Assembly (NCBI RefSeq): GCF_001679325.1
Contig: NZ_LZMX01000001.1
DNA: 64,000 bases
Origin: Haemophilus_D parainfluenzae_AD
Lineage (GTDB): Bacteria > Pseudomonadota > Gammaproteobacteria > Enterobacterales > Pasteurellaceae
Strand: one strand, 5' to 3'
In this document: positions 1 to 8,181 of the stretch, piece by piece
How positions within the stretch are numbered: the first letter of the stretch is position 1
Layout of the letters: each line of letters opens with the position of its first letter
Program-made: the position numbers and the translations under genes
The notes under the pieces: model-generated
Seen by the model: only the letters and a program-made list of their open reading frames with translations
Told to the model about the DNA's origin: nothing
Database searches by the model: none

Positions 1-462
1 AAAGAGAAGCCAAAAGAAAAGCCTAAAAATGAGGTAAAAACAGAGAAACCGGTAGAAATGCCGAAGAGCTTACCGATTGGCGATAAGAATATTAATTCAA
101 CGGCTACGGCAAATTCTAAAGCAACGACTACAGGTCAACCTGGTACAAATGGCGTTCAAGGTGGCTCTGGTGCCAATACAGATGAACATAATGCCTATCG
201 TGCGGCTATTCGACGTGAAATTGAACGGCATAAACGCTATCCAGCACGCGCAAAAATGATGCGTAAACAAGGTGTTGTGAGCGTAAGTTTTAGCGTTAGT
301 TCAGATGGTTCGTTATCAGGAGAACGTGTGACTAACTCCTCTGGAGATGAAAGCCTAGATAATGCAGCACTTGAGGCTGTGAGAAGTGCAAGACCAGTTG
401 GTCCAAAACCCGTAGGATTTGCCTCTTCAGTCAGTGTACCAATTAGCTTCACCATTCAATAG
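1..462 (+). CDS. tonB: TonB energy transducer, C-terminal part (5' truncated by window edge)
   Basis: TonB links the inner-membrane ExbB-ExbD motor to outer-membrane TonB-dependent receptors, passing proton-motive force to iron and haem uptake. The reading frame is open from base 1, so the N-terminal anchor lies outside the window. What is visible is a Lys-Pro-Glu-rich linker (KEKPKEKPKNEV) that would cross the periplasm, then the globular C-terminal domain. That domain carries the family core YPARAKMMRKQG, a V-x-V-x-F strand pair, a long SLDNAALEAVRSARP helix and a final P-I-S-F-T-I strand. An internal ATG at 58 is not the true start because the linker continues upstream of it. A strong terminator follows. 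Family identity is very likely; the receptor partners cannot be told from here. Confidence 0.9.
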   Translation, partial: KEKPKEKPKNEVKTEKPVEMPKSLPIGDKNINSTATANSKATTTGQPGTNGVQGGSGANTDEHNAYRAAIRREIERHKRYPARAKMMRKQGVVSVSFSVSSDGSLSGERVTNSSGDESLDNAALEAVRSARPVGPKPVGFASSVSVPISFTIQ

Positions 463-470
463 GTAAATAA

Positions 471-502
471 AAAGGCGAACAATAATGTTCGCCTTTCTTT
501 TT
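471..502. terminator. Bidirectional terminator between tonB and fis
   Basis: A perfect 10-bp stem (AAAGGCGAAC / GTTCGCCTTT) with a 6-base loop is followed by CTTTTT on the plus strand. The complementary strand also ends in T-rich sequence. It sits between the converging ends of tonB and fis and probably serves both. Confidence 0.85.
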
Positions 503-513
503 GCTAAGCTTAA

Positions 514-813
514 TTAGCCCATACCGTATTTTTTCAATTTCTTACGCAATGTACCACGGTTAATACCGAGCATATTTGCCGCACGGGTTTGGTTACCGCG
601 GGTGTATTGCATAATCATATCTAACATCGGGTGTTCAACTTCCGCTAATACTAATTCGTAAAGATCATTCACATCTTGACCATCTAATTGCGATAAGTAA
701 TTGCGTAAAGCTTGTTTTACTGAATCACGTAATGGTTTGTTTGTTACTTGTGATTGAGAGTTTAAAACTGAAACGGTTAACGCTTCAGACGGACTACGTT
801 GTTGTTCTAACAT
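514..813 (-). CDS. fis: Fis, nucleoid-associated DNA-bending regulator
   Basis: Fis is a homodimeric nucleoid protein that bends DNA, activates rRNA promoters and helps site-specific recombinases. The 99 residues match the usual length (98 in E. coli). The C-terminal helix-turn-helix is clear at about residues 74-95 (RAANMLGINRGTLRKKLKKY), followed by the conserved GMG end. The N-terminal part holds the beta-hairpin region and dimerisation helices. The start codon overlaps the last 7 bases of dusB, so fis is translated as the second gene of a dusB-fis operon, the arrangement known from enterics. Expression should follow the dusB promoter, whose GC-rich start region suggests growth-rate control. 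Confidence 0.97.
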   Translation of the reverse strand: MLEQQRSPSEALTVSVLNSQSQVTNKPLRDSVKQALRNYLSQLDGQDVNDLYELVLAEVEHPMLDMIMQYTRGNQTRAANMLGINRGTLRKKLKKYGMG

Positions 814-1787
814 TTTTCTTTATCCAAAATTGAATTTAAAAAATCTTCCAGCACAATTAACTGCTCTTTCGGTTCATTAATTGCGTTAAAAGTCTGTCTA
901 AAAACGGAATCGGGTTGAATTCCCTGTAAATACCAAGCGACGTGCTTACGGGCTATTCGATAGCCTTTTTGCTCGCCATAGAACTGATGAAGTTCTTGAA
1001 TATGACGCAAAATATGACCGCACTTTTCACGTAAACTTGGTGTTTGAATTATCGTATCATGTTCTACTAGCGCTTCCACTGCTTGGAAAAGCCACGGATT
1101 GCCTAATGAAGCACGACCGATCATTATTGCATCGGCACCTGTGTACTCAAGTACCTTTTTCGCTTTCGAGGCAGAATCAATATCACCATTCGCAATAACA
1201 GGAATTGAAATGGATTGTTTGACTGCTCGAATATTGTCGTATTCCGCTTCCCCTTCAAATAAGCATTCTTTCGTCCGCCCATGAATGGTTAAAGCTTGAA
1301 TACCAGATTGTTCTGCAATTTTGCCGATTTGCACACAGTTTCGGTTTACTTTATCCCAACCTGTGCGAATTTTTAACGTCACAGGCACATCAACGGCATT
1401 CACCACTTCTTTTAAAATTTTTTCTACTAAATCAGGAAATTGAAGCAGTGCAGAGCCCGCTAATTTTCGATTTACTTTCTTTGCGGGACAACCCATATTG
1501 ATGTCGATAATTTCAGCACCATAGGCTACATTAATTGCTGCAGCTTGGGCCATTTCTAAAGGATCAGAACCTGCGATTTGCACCGCATTTAATCCTAGCT
1601 CTTCACTATGTGCTAAACGAAGTTTCGATTTCTCTGTATGCCAAACTTGTGGATTAGTGGACATCATCTCTGAAAACGTTAATCCCGCGCCATAATGGGC
1701 ACATAAACGTCGAAAGGGTTGATCCGTGATACCTGCCATGGGTGCCAATAAAATACGATTTTTTAATTCATAAGAACCAATTCGCAT
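807..1787 (-). CDS. dusB: tRNA-dihydrouridine synthase B
   Basis: DusB is an FMN enzyme that reduces uridine to dihydrouridine in the D-loop of tRNAs using NADPH. The 326-residue product has the TIM-barrel start LAPMAGITD (residues 14-22) and the family motif DINMGCPAKKV with the catalytic cysteine at position 100. The FMN-phosphate region follows (PVIANGDI, then GADAIMIGRASLGNPW), with a helical C-terminal tRNA-binding domain. The chosen ATG gives the usual MRIG start and has GGGGAT upstream. It is the first gene of the dusB-fis operon, overlapping fis by 7 bases. Length and motifs are normal, so the call is secure. Confidence 0.96.
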   Translation of the reverse strand: MRIGSYELKNRILLAPMAGITDQPFRRLCAHYGAGLTFSEMMSTNPQVWHTEKSKLRLAHSEELGLNAVQIAGSDPLEMAQAAAINVAYGAEIIDINMGCPAKKVNRKLAGSALLQFPDLVEKILKEVVNAVDVPVTLKIRTGWDKVNRNCVQIGKIAEQSGIQALTIHGRTKECLFEGEAEYDNIRAVKQSISIPVIANGDIDSASKAKKVLEYTGADAIMIGRASLGNPWLFQAVEALVEHDTIIQTPSLREKCGHILRHIQELHQFYGEQKGYRIARKHVAWYLQGIQPDSVFRQTFNAINEPKEQLIVLEDFLNSILDKEKC

Positions 1788-1858
1788 TTTATGTTATCCC
1801 CAATTACAAGTCCTATCTCCAGCAAGTCAGGCAACAATAGCAACCGACAAGGGGTGTT

Positions 1859-1886
1859 ATATTACGCATTTTTCTTTTTTTTGCAA
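1859..1886 (-). promoter_or_regulatory. Probable dusB-fis promoter with GC-rich discriminator
   Basis: Read on the minus strand there is TTGCAA (1886-1881), a 16-base A-rich spacer and TAATAT (1864-1859), then AACACCCC just downstream. A C/G-rich block between the -10 and the transcription start is the hallmark of stringently controlled promoters such as enteric fis. The start site itself is inferred. Confidence 0.55.
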
Positions 1887-1934
1887 AGTGAATTTTGTTC
1901 AAAAAATGCACTTTTTTTAATTGACAAAAAGAAA

Positions 1935-2822
1935 TTAAGCCGATTTTAATTTACCTGTAATACGGCACCATTCCTCTTTTACTGCAACAGGATCTAAATC
2001 AAAGGATTGTGCATAAGCATCGCATACCGATTGTGCTTGTGTTTCTAAAATGCCGGATAGTCCTAGATCCCCACCCTCTTTCACTAATTGAGAAATAATT
2101 GGGTAAAGTTCTTTTAATGGACCCGCAAGAATATTCGCCACAACGACATCCGCTTTTAAATCGGCAGGTTTGTCATCGGATAAGAAAAGCTGAAGACGAT
2201 CTGCCACCCCATTCTGTTCCGCATTATTACGACTGGCGAGAATCGCTTGTGGATCGATATCAATACCAATCGCATTTTTCGCGCCTAATTTAAGGGCCGC
2301 AATAGCAAGAATCCCTGAACCGCAACCAAAATCGATGACGGTTTTGCCTGTTAAATCCAAACCATCTAACCACTCTAAACAAAGTGCGGTTGTCGGGTGG
2401 GTGCCTGTCCCGAAAGCTAAGCCAGGATCAAGCATTACATTAACCGCATTTTGATCCGGCACTTCACGCCAGCTTGGGCAAATCCATAAACGTTTGCCAA
2501 ATTGCATTGGGTGGAAGTTATCCATCCATTCACGTTCCCAGTCTTTATCCTCGATTTGCTCGATTTTGTAAGCGGTATTTTCATCTAAATGATGCGCTTG
2601 TTTAAGCAGACTCACAATTTCACTCATATCTGTTTCTGCATCAAACAATGCGATCACATCGGTGTTTCCCCACAAACGTGTTTCGCCCGGAAGGGGCTCA
2701 AAAATCGGCGTATCTTGACTATCCATAAATGTCACCGAAACTGAGCCAATTTCTTCTAAAAAGTCGCTAATTTTCTCAGCTTTTTCATTTGTACTATTTA
2801 AGCGAATTTGAATCCACGCCAT
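1935..2822 (-). CDS. prmA: Ribosomal protein L11 methyltransferase
   Basis: PrmA is a SAM-dependent enzyme that trimethylates several amino groups of ribosomal protein L11. The 295 residues match the family (293 in E. coli). An N-terminal substrate-recognition domain (about 1-90) leads into a Rossmann methyltransferase domain with the SAM motif DFGCGSGILAIAALKLGA at about 164-181 and a VANILAGPL segment. LDPGLAFGTGTHPTT, diagnostic of PrmA, sits at about 131-145. AAGGA precedes the ATG. Only 12 bases separate it from the upstream transporter gene, so it is probably the last gene of the yhdT-panF-transporter-prmA run. Confidence 0.97.
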   Translation of the reverse strand: MAWIQIRLNSTNEKAEKISDFLEEIGSVSVTFMDSQDTPIFEPLPGETRLWGNTDVIALFDAETDMSEIVSLLKQAHHLDENTAYKIEQIEDKDWEREWMDNFHPMQFGKRLWICPSWREVPDQNAVNVMLDPGLAFGTGTHPTTALCLEWLDGLDLTGKTVIDFGCGSGILAIAALKLGAKNAIGIDIDPQAILASRNNAEQNGVADRLQLFLSDDKPADLKADVVVANILAGPLKELYPIISQLVKEGGDLGLSGILETQAQSVCDAYAQSFDLDPVAVKEEWCRITGKLKSA

Positions 2823-2834
2823 CTTTTTTTCCTT

Positions 2835-3710
2835 TTAATTAATTTCTTTATGTAACCATCTCGGTAATAAACTTACGCCTAGAGCTGAAACCACAATAAT
2901 GATAATCCCAAGCGCTGAAACGAGTGAAACGTCCTCATTGAGCAGTAATACTGCCAAAAAGACACCAAAAATCGGCTCAAGTGCGGTCAAAATTCCCGAG
3001 ATTTTTGCATCCACTGAATTTAAGCCTTTATTCCATAACCAAAAGGCAAACCAACTGCATGCTACGCCAAGATAAATCAAACCGAAGAAACCAAGCCAGT
3101 TAAAATGGATATCCCAGTTTTCAGTCAGTAATAAAGTAAATGGCAACATAGTGATGGTTGCTAACACAATCGAAATGGATGTGTAAGCTTGGGCTGAAAC
3201 CGTTGCCACCACTTTTTTTGTCCAACGCAAGCAACAAGCAAACACAATACTTGCCGCCACCACTAAGGAACAGCCTAATAAACTAATTTCACTTGAGCCT
3301 TCATTACCCTGTCCACCTAAAATTAAAATAGCAACCCCTAAAAAAGCAAAAGCGCCACACAACCAATGGTACCATTTTGCACGATCTTGAAAGAAAAAAT
3401 GTCCAATAAAAATCACACATAACGGCTCTAGTCCAATCATGGTCGTTGCGCTCGCCGCGCTCGTATATTTTAAGCCAATAAATTGCAGCAAAAAGGTGGC
3501 AGTATAATTAAAAAAACCTAACCACCAAAGCTGTTTTCGCATAGGTTTAGACACGCCTTTCCAACGACGAAAAAAGAGTGGCATCACAATAATCGCCGCC
3601 ATGAATAAACGGGCTTGGATCATTAAAATAGTATCCATCATTGTGAAGGTGTATTTAGCGGCAACAAAGGCACTACTCCAAATAAACAATGCTAGAATTT
3701 GGTAAATCAT
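2835..3710 (-). CDS. DMT-family (EamA) transporter
   Basis: This is a ten-helix inner-membrane protein of the drug/metabolite transporter superfamily. The 291 residues form two EamA repeats: the first opens with WSSAFVAAKYTF and the second contains LTALEPIFGVFLAVLLLNE, a typical EamA end-of-repeat sequence. Such proteins usually export small metabolites or amino acids; the substrate cannot be read from the sequence. It lies 16 bases after panF and 12 before prmA, so it is probably co-transcribed with them. The short C-terminal tail is basic (RWLHKEIN), consistent with a cytoplasmic end. Confidence 0.85.
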   Translation of the reverse strand: MIYQILALFIWSSAFVAAKYTFTMMDTILMIQARLFMAAIIVMPLFFRRWKGVSKPMRKQLWWLGFFNYTATFLLQFIGLKYTSAASATTMIGLEPLCVIFIGHFFFQDRAKWYHWLCGAFAFLGVAILILGGQGNEGSSEISLLGCSLVVAASIVFACCLRWTKKVVATVSAQAYTSISIVLATITMLPFTLLLTENWDIHFNWLGFFGLIYLGVACSWFAFWLWNKGLNSVDAKISGILTALEPIFGVFLAVLLLNEDVSLVSALGIIIIVVSALGVSLLPRWLHKEIN

Positions 3711-3726
3711 AAAGTGCGGTCCATTT

Positions 3727-5151
3727 TTACTGGTTTTTGGCGCCGAATTGGTTACCTAAAATGAAAGCAATCAAACCAAATACAAGTGCGGGTACAATGG
3801 CATTAAAACCAAATAATTTAATACCAAATTGAGTCAATAACACAAAACTACTCAATCCCACCACCATAGAGCTTATTGCACCAGCAGCATTTGCTTTATC
3901 CCAATAAATGCCTAATACGATCACCCAAAGGAATGCAGCTTCTAATCCCCCAAAAGCAAACAAATTCAACCAAATAATCATATCTGGTGGATTCAGTGCC
4001 GCGAGAATTAACAACGCCGATAAAATCAGTGTAATGACTGATGAAATACGGCTAATTCGTTTTTCATTCTTCGCCGCTTCAGGTTTGCTCGCTAAATATA
4101 AGTCTTTCACAAAGATTGAAGAGGATTGAATGAGTTGCGCATCAACCGTAGACATAATCGCTGACATCGGCGCGGCTAAGAAAATCCCAGCAACAATGGG
4201 CGGAAGCACTTCCAACATTAAGGTTGGGATGACTTTGTCTGATACCGTTAGATCAGGCACAACGGCTCGTCCTAAAGCACCCGCCAAATGCATTCCGAAC
4301 ATAATGACTGAAAGGACAATCGTACCAATGAGCATGCCTCGATGTAAGGCTTTACTATCTTTAAAAGCCATACAACGCACGGCTGTATGTGGCAAACCAA
4401 CCACACCAAAACAGACTAAGATCCAAAAGGATGCCATAAATTGAAAATCAAGCATATCATTCGGACCGTAAGGACTTACTAAACTCGGATCAATTTCAGT
4501 TAATTTATTGACCGCACTTTCCACGCCACCGAGATGGTAAACAACCCCAACTAATAGCACGATTGTACCCAAAATCATTACTGTACCTTGAATCGTATCG
4601 GTTAACACGACTGCTCGGAAACCACCAATAAACGTATAAATACCAACCGTTAAGGCAAAAATAAGTAAGGCATGAGTATAAGGAATACCTATCGTGGTTT
4701 CGAGCAATCTTGCCCCCCCAATAAATTGCACAACCATGGCGGCAAAGAAGGCGAGCAACAATGCTAGACTGGAAATCCAAACGAGATATTTATTTTTATA
4801 ACGATAGAGAAAGAGATCATTGATGGTAAGCGCATTGGTTTCGCGAGAAAGTAATGCAAACTTTTTGCCTAATGCGCCTAAGGCTAACCAAACAGCCGGT
4901 ACTTGGATCATGGCGAGTAATACCCAACCTAGCCCATATTTATAAGCAGCCCCTGGTCCACCAACAAAAGAACTGGCACTGGCATAAGTGGAAGCAGTTG
5001 TCATCGCAAGCACAAAGCCCGTCATGGAGCGATTTCCCACATAATACTCCGTAAGGAAATCACCTTTACTGCGTTTAACATAAGCAAATAATGCCGCGCC
5101 AAAGATGAAAACTAAGTAGATAACTAAGGGGAGAATAATACCTAAATTCAT
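3727..5151 (-). CDS. panF: Sodium/pantothenate symporter
   Basis: PanF imports pantothenate, the coenzyme A precursor, with sodium. The 474-residue protein is a sodium:solute symporter family member with about 13 predicted membrane helices. It shows the SSS signatures near TEYYVGNRSMTGFVLAMT and in the GGFRAVVLTDTIQGTVMILG stretch, and a helix rich in small residues around ASTYASASSFVGGPGAAY. Its start overlaps the yhdT stop by one base, as expected for the conserved yhdT-panF-prmA cluster of gamma-proteobacteria, which supports PanF over other SSS members such as PutP. No truncation is seen. Confidence 0.93.
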   Translation of the reverse strand: MNLGIILPLVIYLVFIFGAALFAYVKRSKGDFLTEYYVGNRSMTGFVLAMTTASTYASASSFVGGPGAAYKYGLGWVLLAMIQVPAVWLALGALGKKFALLSRETNALTINDLFLYRYKNKYLVWISSLALLLAFFAAMVVQFIGGARLLETTIGIPYTHALLIFALTVGIYTFIGGFRAVVLTDTIQGTVMILGTIVLLVGVVYHLGGVESAVNKLTEIDPSLVSPYGPNDMLDFQFMASFWILVCFGVVGLPHTAVRCMAFKDSKALHRGMLIGTIVLSVIMFGMHLAGALGRAVVPDLTVSDKVIPTLMLEVLPPIVAGIFLAAPMSAIMSTVDAQLIQSSSIFVKDLYLASKPEAAKNEKRISRISSVITLILSALLILAALNPPDMIIWLNLFAFGGLEAAFLWVIVLGIYWDKANAAGAISSMVVGLSSFVLLTQFGIKLFGFNAIVPALVFGLIAFILGNQFGAKNQ

Positions 5152-5405
5152 TATTTATTCTCCTTTGACTCAACGTCTAGTGGAATATCTAAAAAGACAA
5201 TTTTGACAATCCAATACCCAATGATTACAAACAAAATGGGTAAATAAATGCAGGATAATTCAAACCACAACGGAAACCCTATCGGCCCAGACGAGTTTTT
5301 TGGTAGATAAGCACAAACACACCACCCAATCACGTAAAGAATGGCTAACCCTAATGCCCAGCGCGCCTCCTTGGTAGCTTGTTTATATCGTTGTGATAAA
5401 TCCAT
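5151..5405 (-). CDS. yhdT: YhdT family small membrane protein (DUF997)
   Basis: YhdT is a conserved two-helix inner-membrane protein almost always encoded immediately before panF. The 84 residues include EARWALGLAILYVIGWCVCAYLP (first helix, about 14-36), a Pro/Gly loop with GFPLWFELSC, a second helix (about 52-72) and an acidic-basic tail starting DIPLDVE. The family motif KEARWALG is intact. The stop codon overlaps the panF start by one base, implying translational coupling. No biochemical function is established; a role as small partner of the PanF symporter is inferred only from the conserved neighbourhood. Confidence 0.88.
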   Translation of the reverse strand: MDLSQRYKQATKEARWALGLAILYVIGWCVCAYLPKNSSGPIGFPLWFELSCIYLPILFVIIGYWIVKIVFLDIPLDVESKENK

Positions 5406-5421
5406 TATTAACTCCTTTTGG

Positions 5422-6870
5422 TTAGAAAGTTGTGCCCATTTCTAGAAAAATACGATTTTTATCATAACTATAAAATGGATGATTACTTGAAACTCGTTGA
5501 TAAGACCATGTAATTTTAGGCGTGATTCCCCAAAAGTAAAGATCACGATGCCATAATGTTACTGCTGATTGATATTCATTATTTTTTTGACGAATATTAA
5601 ATAAATCAGCACCTTTGTAAGTTCTATGCGCATAGGCAAGGGAAACTCGAGTTGAAATACCCCAGCCCCACTCTTGCCCCCAACCTAAACGCAGATTTTT
5701 ACGTTGATAAGCATTGTCTTCGTCGCGTGTATTTTCACGATTATAATCAGCGCCTACAAACCAAAATTGACCACTCTTAGGAAAATAAGATAACGTATTC
5801 GACCAAAGATAGTTATTCCCATTCAAATGTTTACGAGTGGTATAACGCTGTTCACCATACTCAAGTGCGGTTGAAATTTGCCACTTTTCACTCAACCAAT
5901 AAGTTAAATCTAAACGAGCACCTGAATTTTTCGAATACTGTTTCATTGACTCGTTACCTGATGCGCCACCAGCATACCATCGTCTTTCTGTAAATGGCAT
6001 CAATGAAATCTCAAAACGTGCTGTTTGATAACCTACTCCAGCACCGACTCTACCATTAAATTCATTATATTTTTTATTATCCCAGTAATATTTTCCTCTT
6101 CCCTCAATAGAAAATTGAGCGAAATAATTATGGGATAATGACCATTTTTTCTCTGCTTCTGCAAAATAAGAAAAACCTGTTGCACTTTCGCGCTCCCAGG
6201 CATTCCAATTTCCAATGCGAGTGCCTGCTTTTGGTGCATTGTTAATATTACTTTCATTCAAGAAACTCAAACCACCTCGAAACTTCCACTGTTCTCGGCG
6301 GTTAAGTGCTGAAAGATATTGGTCGATCATGGCGATAGACTCAGGTGAAACTTGTTCAGCTCTCAGTTTTTGGAATTGATCTTTAGCAGCCTCATTATCA
6401 TTGTTTAAAAAGAGAGCTTGTGCTAACTGATAACGTAACGGTAGAATGGTCGAATCTTGAGAAAATAGCGTACGATAACGAGTTACCGCCTCCGAAAAAC
6501 GCCTTTCTTCGCGAGCATTAATCGCATTCGCCCATTCAAGTAAAAATGGATCTTGTTTAGACAAGTTTTGATACAACGGCAATAATAGTTGAACGGCTTC
6601 ACCGTTATTTTGCAACACTGCAGGAATCAATCCACGTACGATTAAATCAGGATGTTTTGCCAATTCTTCTTTCGTCATAGAAAGTGTATGTTTATCATCA
6701 TGTTTTTCTGAAATTTGTGGCTTTTGAGTGGATAAGTCAGGTTTCACAAGCTGAAGCTGATCATCAAACCGCTCATCCCGAGGTTGAGGAGACTTCTCTG
6801 CAGCAAAAGAGAAAGAACTCAGCAATAAAGACGAGCTTAAGAATAAAACAAGTTTAGATTGTGGAATCAT
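5422..6870 (-). CDS. Slam-type surface lipoprotein assembly modulator (TPR plus DUF560 barrel)
   Basis: Slam proteins sit in the outer membrane and flip specific lipoproteins from the periplasm to the cell surface. I start at ATG 6870, which has GGGAAT upstream and gives signal peptide MIPQSKLVLFLSSSLLLSSF with likely cleavage after SFA; an in-frame ATG four codons earlier (6882) is possible. Residues about 60-200 are helical and TPR-like (LLPLYQNLSKQDPFLLEWAN, RYRTLFSQDSTILPLRYQLA). From about residue 205 the sequence becomes alternating aromatic beta-strands, beginning WKFRGGLSFLNESNINNAP, the DUF560 barrel signature, and ends in Phe as outer-membrane barrels do. The gene upstream encodes a lipoprotein with a TbpB-like barrel, its probable client. 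The specific client is inferred from adjacency. Confidence 0.85.
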   Translation of the reverse strand: MIPQSKLVLFLSSSLLLSSFSFAAEKSPQPRDERFDDQLQLVKPDLSTQKPQISEKHDDKHTLSMTKEELAKHPDLIVRGLIPAVLQNNGEAVQLLLPLYQNLSKQDPFLLEWANAINAREERRFSEAVTRYRTLFSQDSTILPLRYQLAQALFLNNDNEAAKDQFQKLRAEQVSPESIAMIDQYLSALNRREQWKFRGGLSFLNESNINNAPKAGTRIGNWNAWERESATGFSYFAEAEKKWSLSHNYFAQFSIEGRGKYYWDNKKYNEFNGRVGAGVGYQTARFEISLMPFTERRWYAGGASGNESMKQYSKNSGARLDLTYWLSEKWQISTALEYGEQRYTTRKHLNGNNYLWSNTLSYFPKSGQFWFVGADYNRENTRDEDNAYQRKNLRLGWGQEWGWGISTRVSLAYAHRTYKGADLFNIRQKNNEYQSAVTLWHRDLYFWGITPKITWSYQRVSSNHPFYSYDKNRIFLEMGTTF

Positions 6871-6891
6871 TTTTATTCCCATAAAGAAAAT

Positions 6892-6914
6892 AAAGCAAGC
6901 ACGAAGCTTGCTTT
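6892..6914 (-). terminator. Hairpin between lipoprotein and Slam genes (terminator or attenuator)
   Basis: A perfect 9-bp stem (AAAGCAAGC / GCTTGCTTT) with a 5-base loop is followed on the minus strand by ATTTTCTTT. It falls in the 55-base interval between the lipoprotein stop and the Slam start, so it may reduce translocator expression relative to the abundant client. Confidence 0.6.
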
Positions 6915-6937
6915 AAATAATAATGAAATAGAATTTT

Positions 6938-8042
6938 TTATTGTGCTTTTGCACCGTAGGCTCCAACCCAAGAATTATCTTTAGCTTTTACCATTCCACC
7001 TAGTTCTTTAGCTCCATCCCCATAAAACTTGCCCTCTGATACAGCTTCTGAAACAAAAGAGGAGGATTTTGCAGTACCGTAAAATTTATTGCCTGAAATA
7101 TCGGCATTAATGTCAACTTTGACGTTATTAAATTTACTTTCCCCAGATTCAACATCATATTTCGGACTATCAACGTTTAAACTTCCTGATAATTTTTTGT
7201 CACCAAAATTAACCTTAAATTCAGAGGTGCCTTTTCTATAACTACCAAATACGTGATTCCCTTTATCAGCCATTATACTTTCACCTTTGTAAGTAACTTC
7301 TCCTGATTCTGGCACACTGTTTGAAGGATTTCCATTATAAAAAAGAATATCATCTTGCCCAAATGAATGACTTGCAATTGCACCAAAGCGAACATCTGTG
7401 TATTTTCCACAACAAATATGTGGAGCTAAATTCAGCTCCTCGATAAAAGCACCTTCTTTTGTCCAATCTTGACTTGATTCAAATTTAAAATCAATAGGGA
7501 TATTTTTGCCATCAACATTGATACTAGCAAAATTATTAGTAGCAATGAGCTCCTGTTCATTTTTAATTGTATTAATATTTCCCGCAATATTTCCCTCATC
7601 TCCTGTTTTTATAGAAAATGCTAAACCAGTATTAGTTGGCAAACGTTCAGGCATTCCAAGAGTTGTCTGTTCAATTGGTTTGGATTCCTCAGTTGGTTTG
7701 GATTCCTCAGTTGGTTTGGATTCCTCAGTTGGTTTGGACTGNNNNNNNNNNNNNNNNNNNNNNNNNNNNNNNNNNNNNNNNNNNNNNNNNNNNNNNNNNN
7801 NNNNNNNNNNNNNNNNNNNNNNNNNNNNNNNNNNNNNNNNNNNNNNNNNNNNCCTCAGTTGGTTTGGACTGTTCAGTTGGTTTGGACTGCTCAGTTGGTT
7901 TGGACTGCTCAGTGGGTTTGGACTGCTCAGTGGGTTTGGGTTGACTCACTAATTGATTATTACCACCGCCACCACTTCCACAGGAAGCTAGTATTACCGT
8001 TGTAAGAATAGTTAAGCTGAATTTCGAAAGATTAAATTTCAT
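6938..8042 (-). CDS. Slam-dependent-type surface lipoprotein with KPTE(Q/E)S repeats (interrupted by assembly gap)
   Basis: The start at 8042 gives a lipoprotein signal with lipobox LASC (Cys21) and a GSGGGGNN spacer. A tract of six-residue repeats (KPTEQS, then KPTEES) crosses a run of 111 Ns. About 240 residues follow, ending in a TbpB-like barrel with the family signature EGKFYGDGAKELGGMVK near the C-terminus. The two sides of the gap are not in the same frame at the assembled N length. However, each side is open in its own KPTE frame, so the break is most simply an artefact of gap size. The barrel and the adjacent Slam gene suggest a surface-exposed lipoprotein, perhaps binding a host ligand such as haem or a metal carrier protein. 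The ligand is unknown. A CC pair (HICCGKY) occurs in the middle domain. Confidence 0.75.
7664..7940 (-). repeat. 18-bp tandem repeat tract encoding K-P-T-E-(Q/E)-S
   Basis: On the coding (minus) strand the unit is CAGTCCAAACCAACTGAG with variants GAATCC and CCCACT. About five units lie 5' of the N gap and about four 3' of it. The unit is a multiple of three, so copy-number change alters protein length without shifting frame. The encoded stalk would hold the barrel away from the lipid anchor. Confidence 0.9.
7742..7852. other. Assembly gap of 111 Ns inside the repeat tract
   Basis: Unresolved bases, evidently because short reads could not span the repeats. From the sequence on both sides, a gene-preserving insert would be 17 plus a multiple of 18 bases (for example 107 or 125), so 111 is likely an estimated length. 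Confidence 0.95.
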
Positions 8043-8146
8043 TGTTTTTCCTTAAGTAAAAAATAGCCAAAAATTATATAGGGATTTTATATCATTTCAA
8101 ATACATTTTATAAATCATTGGGATAAAATTAACTAAACTTAATAAA

Positions 8147-8177
8147 AAACGGCTAATCCATCTTGAATTAGCCGTTT
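8147..8177 (-). terminator. Terminator after accC
   Basis: An 11-bp stem (AAACGGCTAAT / ATTAGCCGTTT) with a 9-base loop, followed on the minus strand by TTTATT, lies immediately downstream of the accC stop. It separates the accBC operon from the lipoprotein-Slam genes. Confidence 0.8.
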
Positions 8178-8181
8178 CATT

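Noticed and set aside
4505..4780. Minus-strand frame of 91 codons inside panF
   Set aside because: It overlaps the real PanF frame throughout, lacks a ribosome site and its composition is that of an out-of-frame read.
7506..7952. Plus-strand open frame across the repeat tract
   Set aside because: It is the complement of the KPTE repeats plus the N run; it has no start signal and the minus strand has a lipoprotein signal and barrel.
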